Shown: piece after piece, positions 31,875-40,830 of the stretch
Layout: every line of letters begins with the position of its first letter
Position numbering within the stretch: position 1 is the first letter of the stretch
NCBI GenBank assembly: GCA_001570385.1
Contig: BBYL01000037.1
Location: forward strand, 1-64,000
Origin: Microtetraspora glauca
GTDB lineage: Bacteria > Actinomycetota > Actinomycetes > Streptosporangiales > Streptosporangiaceae
Reading direction: 5' to 3'
Length of the DNA: 64,000 bases
Position numbers and translations under genes: made by a program
The notes under the pieces: generated by a model
What the model was told of the DNA's origin: nothing
Databases searched by the model: none
The model's input: the letters and a program-made list of their open reading frames with translations, nothing else

Positions 31875-31965
31875 CGAGGGCGTGTCGGTTCCCGCCGGTT
31901 GGCGTGACAGCGACCACCCGCTCCCACAGGTCGTCCGGAACAAGATCAGCACGCACGCGGACACC
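31875..31965 (-). pseudogene. Possible remnant of an IS5-type transposase N-terminus
   Basis: On the minus strand one frame reads ADLVPDDLWERVVAVTPT then GNRHALGARAV, which resembles the LVPDELWE-V-PLLP start of actinomycete IS5-family transposases. The homology-like stretch is only about 30 codons and then merges with antisense of the neighbouring gene. It lies in the 196-nt gap between the isomerase-family gene and the ankyrin gene. It could be chance. Confidence 0.25.
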
Positions 31966-32041
31966 CCGCCGACCACGACCGTCGAGCACGAGACCCGCGG
32001 CTCGACTCATTCTGAAACGATCAGTTGAAGGGCACACCTCG

Positions 32042-32779
32042 TCAGCGCGTCTCGCTCGCCGACCTGGCGCCTTGGGCGCGCAGCCACTCGGCCAGATCGT
32101 CGGCACCGGAGCGGCGGGCGGCGTCCAGCGGGGTGAGGCTGTCATAGCCGACCCAGTCGAGATCGCCGCCCATCGCGAGGAGGTGCTCGGCGCTCTCGCG
32201 CTGCCCGCCGTGGCAGGCGCACCACAGTGCGGTGGTCAGAGCGTCACGGCCGGGCCGGGGCTCCGCCCGGGTGATCCGGCGGACGCGGTCCATGAGCCCG
32301 AGCGACGCGGCCTGCCACAGGTTCGTCACCGCACCGCGCTCGACGAGCCGTCTGGCGGCGTTCCACTGCCCGAACGCGACCGCGTCGGCCAGCGGCGTGC
32401 CGCCGTCGACGACGGAGCCGGGGGCCTCGATGTCGGCGCCGCGGTCGAGCAGCGCGTCCACGACCGGGACGTCGTCGTTGCTCGCCGCCCAATGCAGCGG
32501 GGTCTCGGTGTGCGGGCCGGCGAACCGGCCGTTGACGTCGGCCCCCGCCTCCACCAGCACCGCGACCGTACGCGGTCCGCCCGGGTGGTGGCCGGGCCAG
32601 TCGGTCGCCACGTGCAGCAGTGTCCGCGACATGCCCTCCGCCGACCGGAGCCGGACGGCGGCCAGGTCGGGATGCTCGTCCAGAAGCCGCCGCAACTCGT
32701 GCACCGCGCCGGTGCGGATCGCCTCCACCGCCGCGACCGCGACCGGGTCCTCGCTGTCCAGGTACGCCATGGACACCAT
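32042..32779 (-). CDS. Ankyrin-repeat protein
   Basis: The 245-residue soluble protein has about five ankyrin-like units. Clear ones are GAVHELRRLLDEHPDLAAVR, RTVAVLVEAGADVNG with TPLHWAASNDDVPVVDALLDRGADI, TPLADAVAFGQWNAARRLVERGA and a C-terminal TPLDAARRSGADDLAEWLRAQGA. Ankyrins bind proteins; no catalytic domain is attached. It lies 36 nt downstream of the OmpA-domain gene on the same strand. Confidence 0.85.
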   Translation of the reverse strand: MVSMAYLDSEDPVAVAAVEAIRTGAVHELRRLLDEHPDLAAVRLRSAEGMSRTLLHVATDWPGHHPGGPRTVAVLVEAGADVNGRFAGPHTETPLHWAASNDDVPVVDALLDRGADIEAPGSVVDGGTPLADAVAFGQWNAARRLVERGAVTNLWQAASLGLMDRVRRITRAEPRPGRDALTTALWCACHGGQRESAEHLLAMGGDLDWVGYDSLTPLDAARRSGADDLAEWLRAQGARSASETR

Positions 32780-32815
32780 CCTCGCCCGACCGGCCGACAG
32801 AACACTCGGAGGTCA

Positions 32816-33382
32816 CTACCTGGCGGTGAAGACGATCTCCACTCGCCGGTTCCTGGCGCGGTTCTCCTCGACGGGCCTGCCGTCGACGACGTTGGGCAAC
32901 TTGGGCTTGGTCTCGCCGAAGCCTCTGACCTGGAAGGTCACGCCGGACAGTGTCGCCTGGAGCACCTGCCGTACGGCCTGCGCCCGCCTGAGAGACAGCA
33001 CGTTGTTGTAGGCGTCGGTGCCCTGGTCGTCGGTGTGGCCCTCGACCCTGACCACCCCGCCCGCTGACTCGGCCTGGACCTTCGCGGCGATCTGCCGCAG
33101 GCGCGCCTTCGCCTTGGCCGTCAGCACGGCCTTGTCGAGCGCGAACAGCACGTCGCTGGTGAGCGCCACGGTGACCTGCTCGCCCTGCTTCGACTCGCTC
33201 TCGGCGCCGTCGAGCGACTCCACCTCGGCGTTGATGTCCTCGACGGGGGCCACGATCTCCTCCACCCCGGCCGTGGCGTCCAGCGGATCCGCCCACGCGA
33301 CGGTCGCGGGACCGGCCATGGGACCGGCGACCAGCGCGACCGCGAGCGCCAGGACGACGAGGCGCTCAGGAGATCGGGACAT
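32816..33382 (-). CDS. Secreted OmpA-domain protein
   Basis: From ATG 33382 the protein has 188 aa: a signal peptide (residues 1-31, ending VAWA), an acidic spacer, and an OmpA/MotB C-terminal domain. Key blocks are SDVLFALDKAVLTAKAKARL, VRVEGHTDDQGTDAYN, LSLRRAQAVR and RARNRRVEIVF, including the Asp and Arg that contact peptidoglycan. In Gram-positive actinomycetes such proteins attach to the cell wall. The start lies inside the 3' end of the lipoprotein gene (17-nt overlap), so the two are probably an operon acting at the envelope. Confidence 0.85.
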   Translation of the reverse strand: MSRSPERLVVLALAVALVAGPMAGPATVAWADPLDATAGVEEIVAPVEDINAEVESLDGAESESKQGEQVTVALTSDVLFALDKAVLTAKAKARLRQIAAKVQAESAGGVVRVEGHTDDQGTDAYNNVLSLRRAQAVRQVLQATLSGVTFQVRGFGETKPKLPNVVDGRPVEENRARNRRVEIVFTAR

Positions 33383-34037
33383 CGGTGAACACACCCAGGA
33401 CCTTGAGATCCACGTTGATCTTCGTGACGTCCGGCGGCGGGGCGGCGAACGTGGCGTGCAGCGGCAGAACCTCACCGGACTCGGTGAACACGTCGTAGTC
33501 CGAGCACAGGCACTTGGCCTTGGGATAGGCCCCCGTGCGCGCGACGGTGTACCGCTTGCCGTTCGCCGGATCGACCAGGCTGATCCCCGCCACGGTCAGG
33601 CCGAGGCCGGCGGGGGTGTCGCCCATGCCACTGCTCATCTGCCAGCGCGCGTCGCCCTTGTTGGTGACCGTCAGGGTCAACGTGGAGAGCCGGCCCTGCC
33701 GCTTGAGTCCGGTGATCTCCACGGTCAGGTCGGCGCCGCCGGCCTTGACCTCCCTGCTGGCGATCACCGTGCCCTGCTCGGCGGGCGCGCTCGCCTGCCC
33801 GTCGGGTGCGGCGTCACCGCCGGCGGCGTCCCCGGAACCGCCGCCGTCATCACCGGTGGAGCCGTCCGAACCGGTGGCGCCGACGGAGTCGGCGGCCTGC
33901 TTCCCCTGCGAGACCGGCTGCTTCTCCTCACCACTGCCACCCTGTTGCCCGGGAAGCATCCCGCAGCCGGTCAGCACGCCCGCCAGCACCGCCGTGAGCA
34001 GATATCCGGCCGCCTTCGGCGTGTTCCCTCTTCGCAT
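33366..34037 (-). CDS. Cell-surface lipoprotein
   Basis: The 223-residue protein begins with a lipoprotein signal whose lipobox is VLTGC, cleaved before Cys. A Gly/Ser/Asp-rich linker follows (residues about 35-90) and then an Ig-like beta domain: LTVEITGLKRQG, LTLTVTNKGDARWQM, and CLCSDYDVF near the end, similar in outline to DUF4352-type domains. GTG 34049 is an alternative start; ATG 34037 has AGAGGTGGAAG before it. It is coupled to the OmpA-domain gene. Confidence 0.78.
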   Translation of the reverse strand: MRRGNTPKAAGYLLTAVLAGVLTGCGMLPGQQGGSGEEKQPVSQGKQAADSVGATGSDGSTGDDGGGSGDAAGGDAAPDGQASAPAEQGTVIASREVKAGGADLTVEITGLKRQGRLSTLTLTVTNKGDARWQMSSGMGDTPAGLGLTVAGISLVDPANGKRYTVARTGAYPKAKCLCSDYDVFTESGEVLPLHATFAAPPPDVTKINVDLKVLGVFTDVPIS

Positions 34038-34117
34038 CCCGTCTTCCACCTCTGCCTGTCGCGAATCGAACCCGGGTTCGACCGTAGGCGGGCCACCTTC
34101 AGAATCCGCATAGCGCG

Positions 34118-37030
34118 CTATATGCGCAGGCCACGCCGCCGTGACGCCTCGTTCGCCAGCTCCTGGGCCCCGGTCAGGCCGGGTCTGTCACCAAGCGCGG
34201 CAAACTCTCCCACAGCACGCGTTACGGCATCAACTGCCCCATCTATCTCATCCAGGTCCAGCAGCGCCCCGGCCAGGGTCAGCGACGCCCACGCGACGCC
34301 TCTGCGGTCCCCGTACTCGCCGAACGTCCCGAGCGCCTTCTCGGCGGCCGCGCGGGCGGCGTCGGGCCTGCCCTCCGCCATGGCCACCCGCGCCAGGACC
34401 ACCAGTCCCCCGGCCTCGGGCAGCCGGTCCCCCAGCCGCCGTACCAGGCCGAGGCCGCGTTCGGCCCACGTACGCGCCTCGGACGGCCGCCGCCGGTCCA
34501 GACAGAGCCCGGCGAGATCGAGCGAGACCGCCGCCTCCCCGCGCGGGTCGCCCAGCTCGCGGTAGACCTCAAGGCTTCTGACGAGCAGGTCCTCCGCCCG
34601 CCGCACGCCGCCGAGGGCGCGCAGCGCGTCGGCTCTGCCGCGCCGGTCGGCCGCCGCCGAGAACGCGGCCAGACAGGCCACGAAACAGGCTTCCGCCTCC
34701 GCCGGCCGCCCCTGGGCGAGATGGACCAGACCGAGCCGGTGCCGGGTACGGGCCACCTCGCCCACCTCCGCCAGCGGAAGCGCTCGCTGGAGGGCGTCGG
34801 CGGCTTCGGAAAGGCGGCCCTCCATGCGGTGCAGGTCGGCCAGCGACCGCAGCAGCAACGCCTCGCCGTGGCGGTGGCCCATCCGCCGCGCCGCCCGCAG
34901 GCCGAGCTCCGCGGTCGTACGCCAGTCCTCGCGGTGCGCGCCGAGCTCGAAGAAGGGCGTCAGATAGAAGGCCAGCCGCCACGCCGCCTCGTCCAGCCCG
35001 GCTCGCTCGAAGTCGCCGACGGTGGCGACCAGGAAACCCCGCTCTGCGGCCAGCCAGCGGGCCGACTCCCTGAGCTGCGTCGTCTCCAGGGCCGCCGCCT
35101 GCTCCGCCGTACGGACCAGGGTCTGGCCGGAACCCGGCTCGGCGGGCAGGAGCATCGTCCTGGCCCGCCGGGTACGGTCGAGGATCTCCCGGGCGGCCGC
35201 GGCGAGCACCTGGGCGGGCGGGCCCTCCTCCGCGACCAGACGCTCGGCGGCGTAGAGCCTGGTGAGGTCGTGCCGGCCGTACCGCTCCCGGCCGGCCGCG
35301 TCGAGCCCGCGCGCCTGCAGCAGGCCGGCCTCGGCCAGCGCCTCCAGCGGCCCGTCGGCGGGTTCGCCGAGGACGGCGGCGGCCGCCCACGGAGCGAAGT
35401 CGGGCGCGGACAGCGCGCCCAGCCGGCGCAGCAGCAGGCGTTCCCGGTCCGAGAGCGCACGGTAGCCGAGCGCCAGGCTGCCGCGCACGGCCAGATCGCC
35501 CGCGCTGAGCTCGTCGAGGCGGCCGTGCTCGTCGTCAAGGCGTCCCGCGAGGTACTCCAGCGTCCAGTTCGGCCGCCGCGCCAGCCGGGATCCGGCGATC
35601 CTGAGCGCGAGCGGCAGCCCGCCGCACAACTCCGCGATCCTCGCCGCCGCCTCGGGCTCCGCGCGTACCCGTCGCTCCCCCACGACCCTGGCCAGCATCG
35701 CCACCGACTCGCCCGGTGCGAACACGTCGAGCTCCCAGGCGCGCGCCGCCTCCAGGCCGGACAGCGGCGAGCGGCTGGTCACCAGCGTCAGGCAGCCGGA
35801 GCCGGTGGGCAGCAGCGGGCGCACCTGGGCCTCGTCGGCCGCGTCGTCCAGCACCACGAGCAGTCGCCGCCCGCTCACCATGCTGCGATAGAGGCGGACC
35901 CGCTCGGCCAGGTCGGCGGGCACGGCACCCTGCGGGCAGCCGAGCGAGCGCAGCAGGTCCTCCAGCACGGCGCCCGGCGTCCTGGCCGCGAGCGAGGCGT
36001 GCAGCCGTCCGTCGGGGAAGTCGAGCGCGGTGGCCGCGTGGACCGCCACCGCGGACTTGCCCGCACCCGCCGGGCCGTGCAGCACCAGGTGGACGGGCGC
36101 GGTCCCGGCCGCGGGCACGGACCGGCGGATCCAGTCCAGTACGCGCTCGCGTCCGGTGAAGTCGGCGACATCAGGCGGCGTCTCGTTCGGCACGGCCCGC
36201 GCGCCGTCCGGCATGTGCGGCGAACTCGGGATGTGCGGCGAGTGCGCCGAGCTTGGCGCGTTCGGCGTGTTCCGCACGTTCGGCATGTTCGCCATGTTCG
36301 GCGAGGGGGCCTCTCCGGCCAGCACGCGCGCGTGCGCCTCCCGCAGCTCCGCACCGGGTTCGAGGCCGAGCTCGTCGACCAGCAGCCGCCGCGCCTCCTG
36401 GTACGCGGTGAGCGCCTCCGACCTTCGACCCGCCTGGTTGAGCGCCAGCAGGAGCTGCCCCCACGCCCGTTCGCGCAGCGGGTGCGCGGTCACGTGCGCG
36501 CGCAGCTCCCCCGCCACCTCCGCGCCACGGCCGAGCGCCAGGTCCAGCTCGACGCGCTCTTCCAGCGCGGTCAGCCGAAGCTCCTCCAGCGGTACGGCAT
36601 GCGCCCGCCGCAGCTCGGCCGAGTCGATGCCGGCCAGCGCGGGTCCCCGCCACAGCCCCAGGGCGGCGCGCAGGTCGTCGGCCGCACCGACGATCCTGCC
36701 CGCGTCCCTGGCCCGCCTGGCCGCGGTCACCAGGCCCTCGAACCTGTACGCGTCCACCTGGTCGGGATCGACGTCGAGAAGGTAGCCGCCGGGCACGGTG
36801 CGGATCCCGTCGACCACCTTGCGCAAGGCGCTCACGTACACGCGCAGCACCGGCTCGGCCGAGGCGGGCGGCTCGTCGCCCCACACCTCGGCGATCAGCC
36901 GGTCGACGGTGAGCAGCCGACCCGGCCGCAGCAGCAGGGCGGCCAGCAGCGCACGGTGCTTGGGCGGTCCGGGCGTCAGATCACGGTCGCCCGCGAGGAC
37001 CTGGAGCGGGCCGAGCACGCCGAACCGCAC
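34118..37030 (-). CDS. AfsR-type SARP regulator with NB-ARC and TPR domains
   Basis: The 970-residue regulator has a winged-helix OmpR-type DNA-binding domain (about 1-90), a bacterial transcriptional activation domain (about 95-245) and an odd linker at 242-285 rich in Asn, Met, Pro, Ser and His. An NB-ARC ATPase follows with Walker A GPAGAGKS at 319-326, RRLLVVLDDAADE as Walker B, and GGLPLALRIAGSRL. About nine TPR-like units fill the C-terminus. AfsR itself has this order and is phosphorylated by AfsK. Here the kinase gene ends 3 nt upstream, so the pair is likely co-expressed. Probable role: activation of the adjacent biosynthetic locus; inferred. Confidence 0.9.
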   Translation of the reverse strand: MRFGVLGPLQVLAGDRDLTPGPPKHRALLAALLLRPGRLLTVDRLIAEVWGDEPPASAEPVLRVYVSALRKVVDGIRTVPGGYLLDVDPDQVDAYRFEGLVTAARRARDAGRIVGAADDLRAALGLWRGPALAGIDSAELRRAHAVPLEELRLTALEERVELDLALGRGAEVAGELRAHVTAHPLRERAWGQLLLALNQAGRRSEALTAYQEARRLLVDELGLEPGAELREAHARVLAGEAPSPNMANMPNVRNTPNAPSSAHSPHIPSSPHMPDGARAVPNETPPDVADFTGRERVLDWIRRSVPAAGTAPVHLVLHGPAGAGKSAVAVHAATALDFPDGRLHASLAARTPGAVLEDLLRSLGCPQGAVPADLAERVRLYRSMVSGRRLLVVLDDAADEAQVRPLLPTGSGCLTLVTSRSPLSGLEAARAWELDVFAPGESVAMLARVVGERRVRAEPEAAARIAELCGGLPLALRIAGSRLARRPNWTLEYLAGRLDDEHGRLDELSAGDLAVRGSLALGYRALSDRERLLLRRLGALSAPDFAPWAAAAVLGEPADGPLEALAEAGLLQARGLDAAGRERYGRHDLTRLYAAERLVAEEGPPAQVLAAAAREILDRTRRARTMLLPAEPGSGQTLVRTAEQAAALETTQLRESARWLAAERGFLVATVGDFERAGLDEAAWRLAFYLTPFFELGAHREDWRTTAELGLRAARRMGHRHGEALLLRSLADLHRMEGRLSEAADALQRALPLAEVGEVARTRHRLGLVHLAQGRPAEAEACFVACLAAFSAAADRRGRADALRALGGVRRAEDLLVRSLEVYRELGDPRGEAAVSLDLAGLCLDRRRPSEARTWAERGLGLVRRLGDRLPEAGGLVVLARVAMAEGRPDAARAAAEKALGTFGEYGDRRGVAWASLTLAGALLDLDEIDGAVDAVTRAVGEFAALGDRPGLTGAQELANEASRRRGLRI

Positions 37031-37033
37031 CGC

Positions 37034-38734
37034 TCAGCCCTTCGCCGCGCGTAGCTCGAACGTGCGGAACCTGACCTGGACGGGCTGCGCCGTGTCCGGG
37101 GCCGCGTACACGCCGACGGCTCCCGGGCTGTAGGGGCCGCTCGTGTCGGCGGCCTCGCTCACCAGGTCGTCGTTGAGCCACATGCTCAGGGCGACCTTCT
37201 CGCCCCGCTGTACGCACTGGGCGACGACCCGGTTCTCCGCCGACTTCCTCACCTGGACGGGGCCGTGCAGGACGGTGCTCCGCCCGCCGTGCCGCTTACT
37301 GATCGACGCCTCGCCCGAGCCGGTGACCGCGAACTCGTAGCGGTCGCCGGTGACCGAGTCTCCGTGGCACCACACGCCGAACTCGCCCGAGCCCCGCTCC
37401 AGCCGCACCCTGGAGCTGATCACGATGCCTTCGGCGGACTCGCCCGAGAAGGGGGCCGACTTCCACAACCGCCAGCCGGCGTTCGCGGTCAGCACGTAGC
37501 CGCCGCCGTCCTGCTCGCTCCGGCCGCCCTCGGACGCGCCGACGGCCCAGGCGTCGGCGAAGTCCGCGCGGTAGGGCAGGGCCGTCGTGCCGAGGCCGGT
37601 GTAGACGGCCCACCCGCCGGCCAGGACCGCGGCGAGCGCGACGCCGCCCGCCACGACGCCCACGACCCGGGGCCACCGTCGCCGGACCTTCGCGGGCCGT
37701 GCCTCGGGTCCGGCCGGGTCCGATACGGCCGTGCCCGACGCGACCGGGCCCGATACGACCGGGCCCGATGCGGCCATGCCGCCGGATACGTTCCGGTCTC
37801 CGGGCATGTTCCGGTCTCCGGGGACGTACAGGTCTCCGGCCGGGGCCGACCCATCGCGCGTGGCGTATCCATCGGGTGGGACAGGACCGGCGGGCGTGCG
37901 CGGCCCGGCGGTGCCGGACCAGGTGCGTTCGACGACCTGGGTGGCCGTCGCGGGGGTCGGCCGGCCGCCGACCAGCTCGTCCAACAGCCGCTGCGCGCTC
38001 GGCCGCCGCGCCGGGTCCTTGGCCATCGCCCGCTCGACGACGGCGCGCATGCGCTCGTCGAGGCCGTCGAGATTCGGCCCCTCGTTGACGATGCGGTAGA
38101 GGACCTCGGACGGCGAGCCGCCGCCGAACGGCAACCGTCCCGTACCGGCGAACGCGATCACCCCGCCCCACGCGTAGACGTCGGCCGCGGGCGTCAGCGG
38201 GTCGGCGCGTACCTGCTCGGGTGCCATGAACGCGGGCGTGCCCACGATCGCCTGGCTGGCCAGGCTCTGGTTGTCGACGAGCTGCGCGATGCCGAAGTCG
38301 ATCACGCGCGGGCCGAGCGGCGACAGCAGCACGTTCGACGGCTTGAGGTCGCGGTGGATCACCCCGGCCCCGTGGATGGCGTGGAGCGCGGTGGCGATCC
38401 CGACCGCGAGCGCCTCCAGGTTGCCGCCGGTCAGCGGCCCCTGCTCGCGTACGGCCTGCGCCAGATCCGGCCCCTTCACGTATTCCGTGACGAGGTAGGC
38501 GACGCCTTCTTCGATCCCTGCGTCGAGTACCGGAGCCGTGCAGAACCTGGCCACGCTGCGCGCCGCCGTGACCTCGCGATCGAAGCGCCGCCGGAAGGCC
38601 GGATCGCGGGCCAGGTGGGGATGGATCACCTTCACCGCGGCCAGGCCGCCGGTCGAGGTGGAGGCGAGGTGCACCACGCCCATGCCGCCCCGGCCCAGCT
38701 CACGCCTGAGCACGTAGCCGCCGATCACGTTCAT
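37034..38734 (-). CDS. Transmembrane Ser/Thr kinase with extracytoplasmic sensor (AfsK-like)
   Basis: From ATG 38734 the protein has 566 aa. The Hanks-type kinase has a GRGGMGVV loop (14-21), K35, HRDLKPSN (127-134), DFG (146-148) and APE (171-173), so it should be active. A Pro/Gly/Ser linker with short repeats (PGDRN, VSGP) spans about 270-345. One membrane helix lies at about 355-380. Outside is a domain of about 185 residues with LWKSAPFSG, GEFGVWCHGDS, RYEFAVTGSGE and VQVRFRTFEL, resembling a LamG/DUF1080-like beta sandwich rather than PASTA or PQQ repeats. It precedes the AfsR-type gene, suggesting a kinase-regulator pair. Confidence 0.88.
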   Translation of the reverse strand: MNVIGGYVLRRELGRGGMGVVHLASTSTGGLAAVKVIHPHLARDPAFRRRFDREVTAARSVARFCTAPVLDAGIEEGVAYLVTEYVKGPDLAQAVREQGPLTGGNLEALAVGIATALHAIHGAGVIHRDLKPSNVLLSPLGPRVIDFGIAQLVDNQSLASQAIVGTPAFMAPEQVRADPLTPAADVYAWGGVIAFAGTGRLPFGGGSPSEVLYRIVNEGPNLDGLDERMRAVVERAMAKDPARRPSAQRLLDELVGGRPTPATATQVVERTWSGTAGPRTPAGPVPPDGYATRDGSAPAGDLYVPGDRNMPGDRNVSGGMAASGPVVSGPVASGTAVSDPAGPEARPAKVRRRWPRVVGVVAGGVALAAVLAGGWAVYTGLGTTALPYRADFADAWAVGASEGGRSEQDGGGYVLTANAGWRLWKSAPFSGESAEGIVISSRVRLERGSGEFGVWCHGDSVTGDRYEFAVTGSGEASISKRHGGRSTVLHGPVQVRKSAENRVVAQCVQRGEKVALSMWLNDDLVSEAADTSGPYSPGAVGVYAAPDTAQPVQVRFRTFELRAAKG

Positions 38735-38798
38735 CGGAGTCACCTTATGGTCAAAGACCCGAACCACGACAAAGGCCTCAACCTCGGCTTCTCTCAGC

Positions 38799-40619
38799 TC
38801 AGCTCGGGTGGAGGATGAACAGCCGGACCAGGTCGTCGACGCGATAGTGGAACCGGCCGGCCTGAACGGTGTCGACCACCGAGACGAACCGGGCCTCGAC
38901 CAGGATGCCCAGATGGTCCACGGCGGCGCTGTGGTCCAGGCCGCAGACGGCGGCGACGGTGCCGGTCGTGAACTCGACCCGCCCCAACCTGGCGAGCCGG
39001 GTCAGCGTCTGGCGGACGTCCTTTCTCAACCGTGCGTGGCTCTGCACCAGACCGTCCCGTACGGCCAGGTCCGCGACGCTCAACTCGTCCAGCCGGCGAT
39101 GCTCGTCGCGCAACAGGGCGACCAGGTCGGCGATGGGCCAGTACGGGCGCGCGGCGAGCCGGGCGCCGCAGATGCGCACCGCCAGGGGAAGCCTGTCGCA
39201 CAGCCGGACCAGCTCGGCCGCGGCGTCGGGTTCCGCGGTCACCCGCTCGTGCCCGACGATGGCCGAGAGGAGCTGGATGGCGTGATCGGTGTCGAACCGG
39301 TCGACCTCCACGATCCTCGCGCCGCCGACTCCCACCAGCCGGGTGCGGCCGGTGATGAGGACCGCGCACGCCGGTGAGCCGGGGAGCAGGGGCCGTACCT
39401 GCGCCTCGTCCGCGGCGTCGTCGAGGATGACCAGCATGCGACGGCCGCTCACGAGGCTGCGGTACAGGGCCGTGCGCTCGGCCGGGTCGTCAGGTACGGC
39501 GTTCTTGCCGACTCCGAGCGCCCGCAGGAACCGCCCGAGCACGCGGATCGGGGATTCGGGCATGGGCGCACGACCGCGCAGGTCGGCGTAGAGCTGGCCG
39601 TCGGTGTACGCGGACATCAGCCGGTGAGCGATGTGCACGGCGACGGCGGTCTTGCCCGCTCCGGCGGGACCGGTGATCGCCGCGACCAGCGCGGTCGTCC
39701 TGGTCGAGTCGTCGAGCACCCCGTCCAGGTGGTCGAGGAGCACGGCGACCGCCTTGGCGCGTCCCGTGAAGTCGGCGATGTCGGGAGGGGTCTGACGGGG
39801 GACCACCTGATGTCCCCGCCCCATGCCGCTGGGCCGCTCGAACCCGCCGGGCGACGGAAGGTCCTGGTTGAGCACGCTCAGATAGGCGTTCTGCGCGTCC
39901 GCGCTGGGCGCGACGCCCAGCTCCTCGGCCAGCCGGGTTCTCAGCCGCTCGTACTCCATGAGGGCCTCCGCGGGCCGGCCGCAGGCGGCGTGCAACTCGA
40001 TCAGGCGTGTGTGCAGCGGCTCGTCGAACGGCCGCGCCCGTGCCAGGGCGCGGGCCCTCGGCAGGACCAGTTCGGGCATCTGGACCGAGATGGCGAGTGT
40101 GGCCAGCCGCTGCACGCACGTGGCGTGCTCGTCTTCCAGAGCGCGGATCGCCGACTCCTCCCGCACCCCCTCGGGGAAGCCGTCAAGCACGGAGCCGTGC
40201 CAGAGTTCGAGAGCGCCCACCAGGGCGGCGAGCCGCTGGTGCGGGTCTCCTCCCGCGGTCTCGACGTCGGCGGCCAGCGCGGCGCGGAAGCGTGCGGCGT
40301 CGAGGAACCGGTCCGGCAGCCGGAGCCGGTAGCCGCCGCCGACGTGCTCGATCTCGGCGACCGCGGCCGCCTTGTCGCGCAACCAGGAGCGCAGTCGCGA
40401 CACGGCCGTGCGCAGGGCGATCGTGCTGCCGACGCCGTGGCCCCACACCTGTTCCAGGAGCCGCCCCTCGGGAACGACCTCGCCGTTGTGCAGCAGCAGG
40501 ACGGCGAGCAGCATGCGCGGATGGCGCGCCGGCAACGCCAACGTGATCCCTTCCACGCGGACCTGGAGCGGTCCGAGAACCTGGAAGTCGTACGCGGGAA
40601 CGATTTTGTCGACGATCAT
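38799..40619 (-). CDS. SARP regulator with NB-ARC domain, divergent from the biosynthetic operon
   Basis: The 606-residue protein has a winged-helix DNA-binding domain (about 10-100: GRLLEQVWGHGVG, ALRTAVSRLRSWLR), a BTAD (about 105-255), and an NB-ARC domain with Walker A GPAGAGKT at 317-324 and RRMLVILDDAADE. It ends at about the winged-helix part of the ATPase (FVSVVDTVQAGRFHY) without TPR repeats, like the shorter SARPs. The gene is divergent from the A-PCP-KS gene with heptamer repeats in the shared 211-bp region, so it is the best candidate for the pathway-specific activator. Confidence 0.9.
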   Translation of the reverse strand: MIVDKIVPAYDFQVLGPLQVRVEGITLALPARHPRMLLAVLLLHNGEVVPEGRLLEQVWGHGVGSTIALRTAVSRLRSWLRDKAAAVAEIEHVGGGYRLRLPDRFLDAARFRAALAADVETAGGDPHQRLAALVGALELWHGSVLDGFPEGVREESAIRALEDEHATCVQRLATLAISVQMPELVLPRARALARARPFDEPLHTRLIELHAACGRPAEALMEYERLRTRLAEELGVAPSADAQNAYLSVLNQDLPSPGGFERPSGMGRGHQVVPRQTPPDIADFTGRAKAVAVLLDHLDGVLDDSTRTTALVAAITGPAGAGKTAVAVHIAHRLMSAYTDGQLYADLRGRAPMPESPIRVLGRFLRALGVGKNAVPDDPAERTALYRSLVSGRRMLVILDDAADEAQVRPLLPGSPACAVLITGRTRLVGVGGARIVEVDRFDTDHAIQLLSAIVGHERVTAEPDAAAELVRLCDRLPLAVRICGARLAARPYWPIADLVALLRDEHRRLDELSVADLAVRDGLVQSHARLRKDVRQTLTRLARLGRVEFTTGTVAAVCGLDHSAAVDHLGILVEARFVSVVDTVQAGRFHYRVDDLVRLFILHPS

Positions 40620-40673
40620 GCCGGTTCCCTCGCCTGAGCCACTCGCGGATCATCACGAAAGATCACACCAGAG

Positions 40674-40740
40674 CCGCAATAACCGCAATTGCGGACACAG
40701 CAATCATACGGCCAATGATCGGCAATGTCTGACCTTTAAC
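40674..40740 (+). promoter_or_regulatory. SARP-type heptamer repeats and -10 box of the biosynthetic operon
   Basis: CCGCAAT occurs at 40674 and 40683, CAGCAAT at 40698, CGGCCAAT at 40709 and CGGCAAT at 40720. The last three start exactly 11 bp apart. The last heptamer ends at 40726 and a TTTAAC box begins at 40735, 8 bp on, which is the geometry known for SARP binding sites such as ActII-ORF4 targets. A 12-bp palindrome (CCGCAATTGCGG, 40683-40694) overlaps the repeats. Transcription would start near 40747. Confidence 0.6.
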
Positions 40741-40830
40741 GTCCAGGTGTCGACAAGTCGCGAGTCATCTCTGTCTGCGCAACACCGTGATGGGCGGAAC
40801 CGATTTGGTGGGCAACGTGCGAGAATTCCG

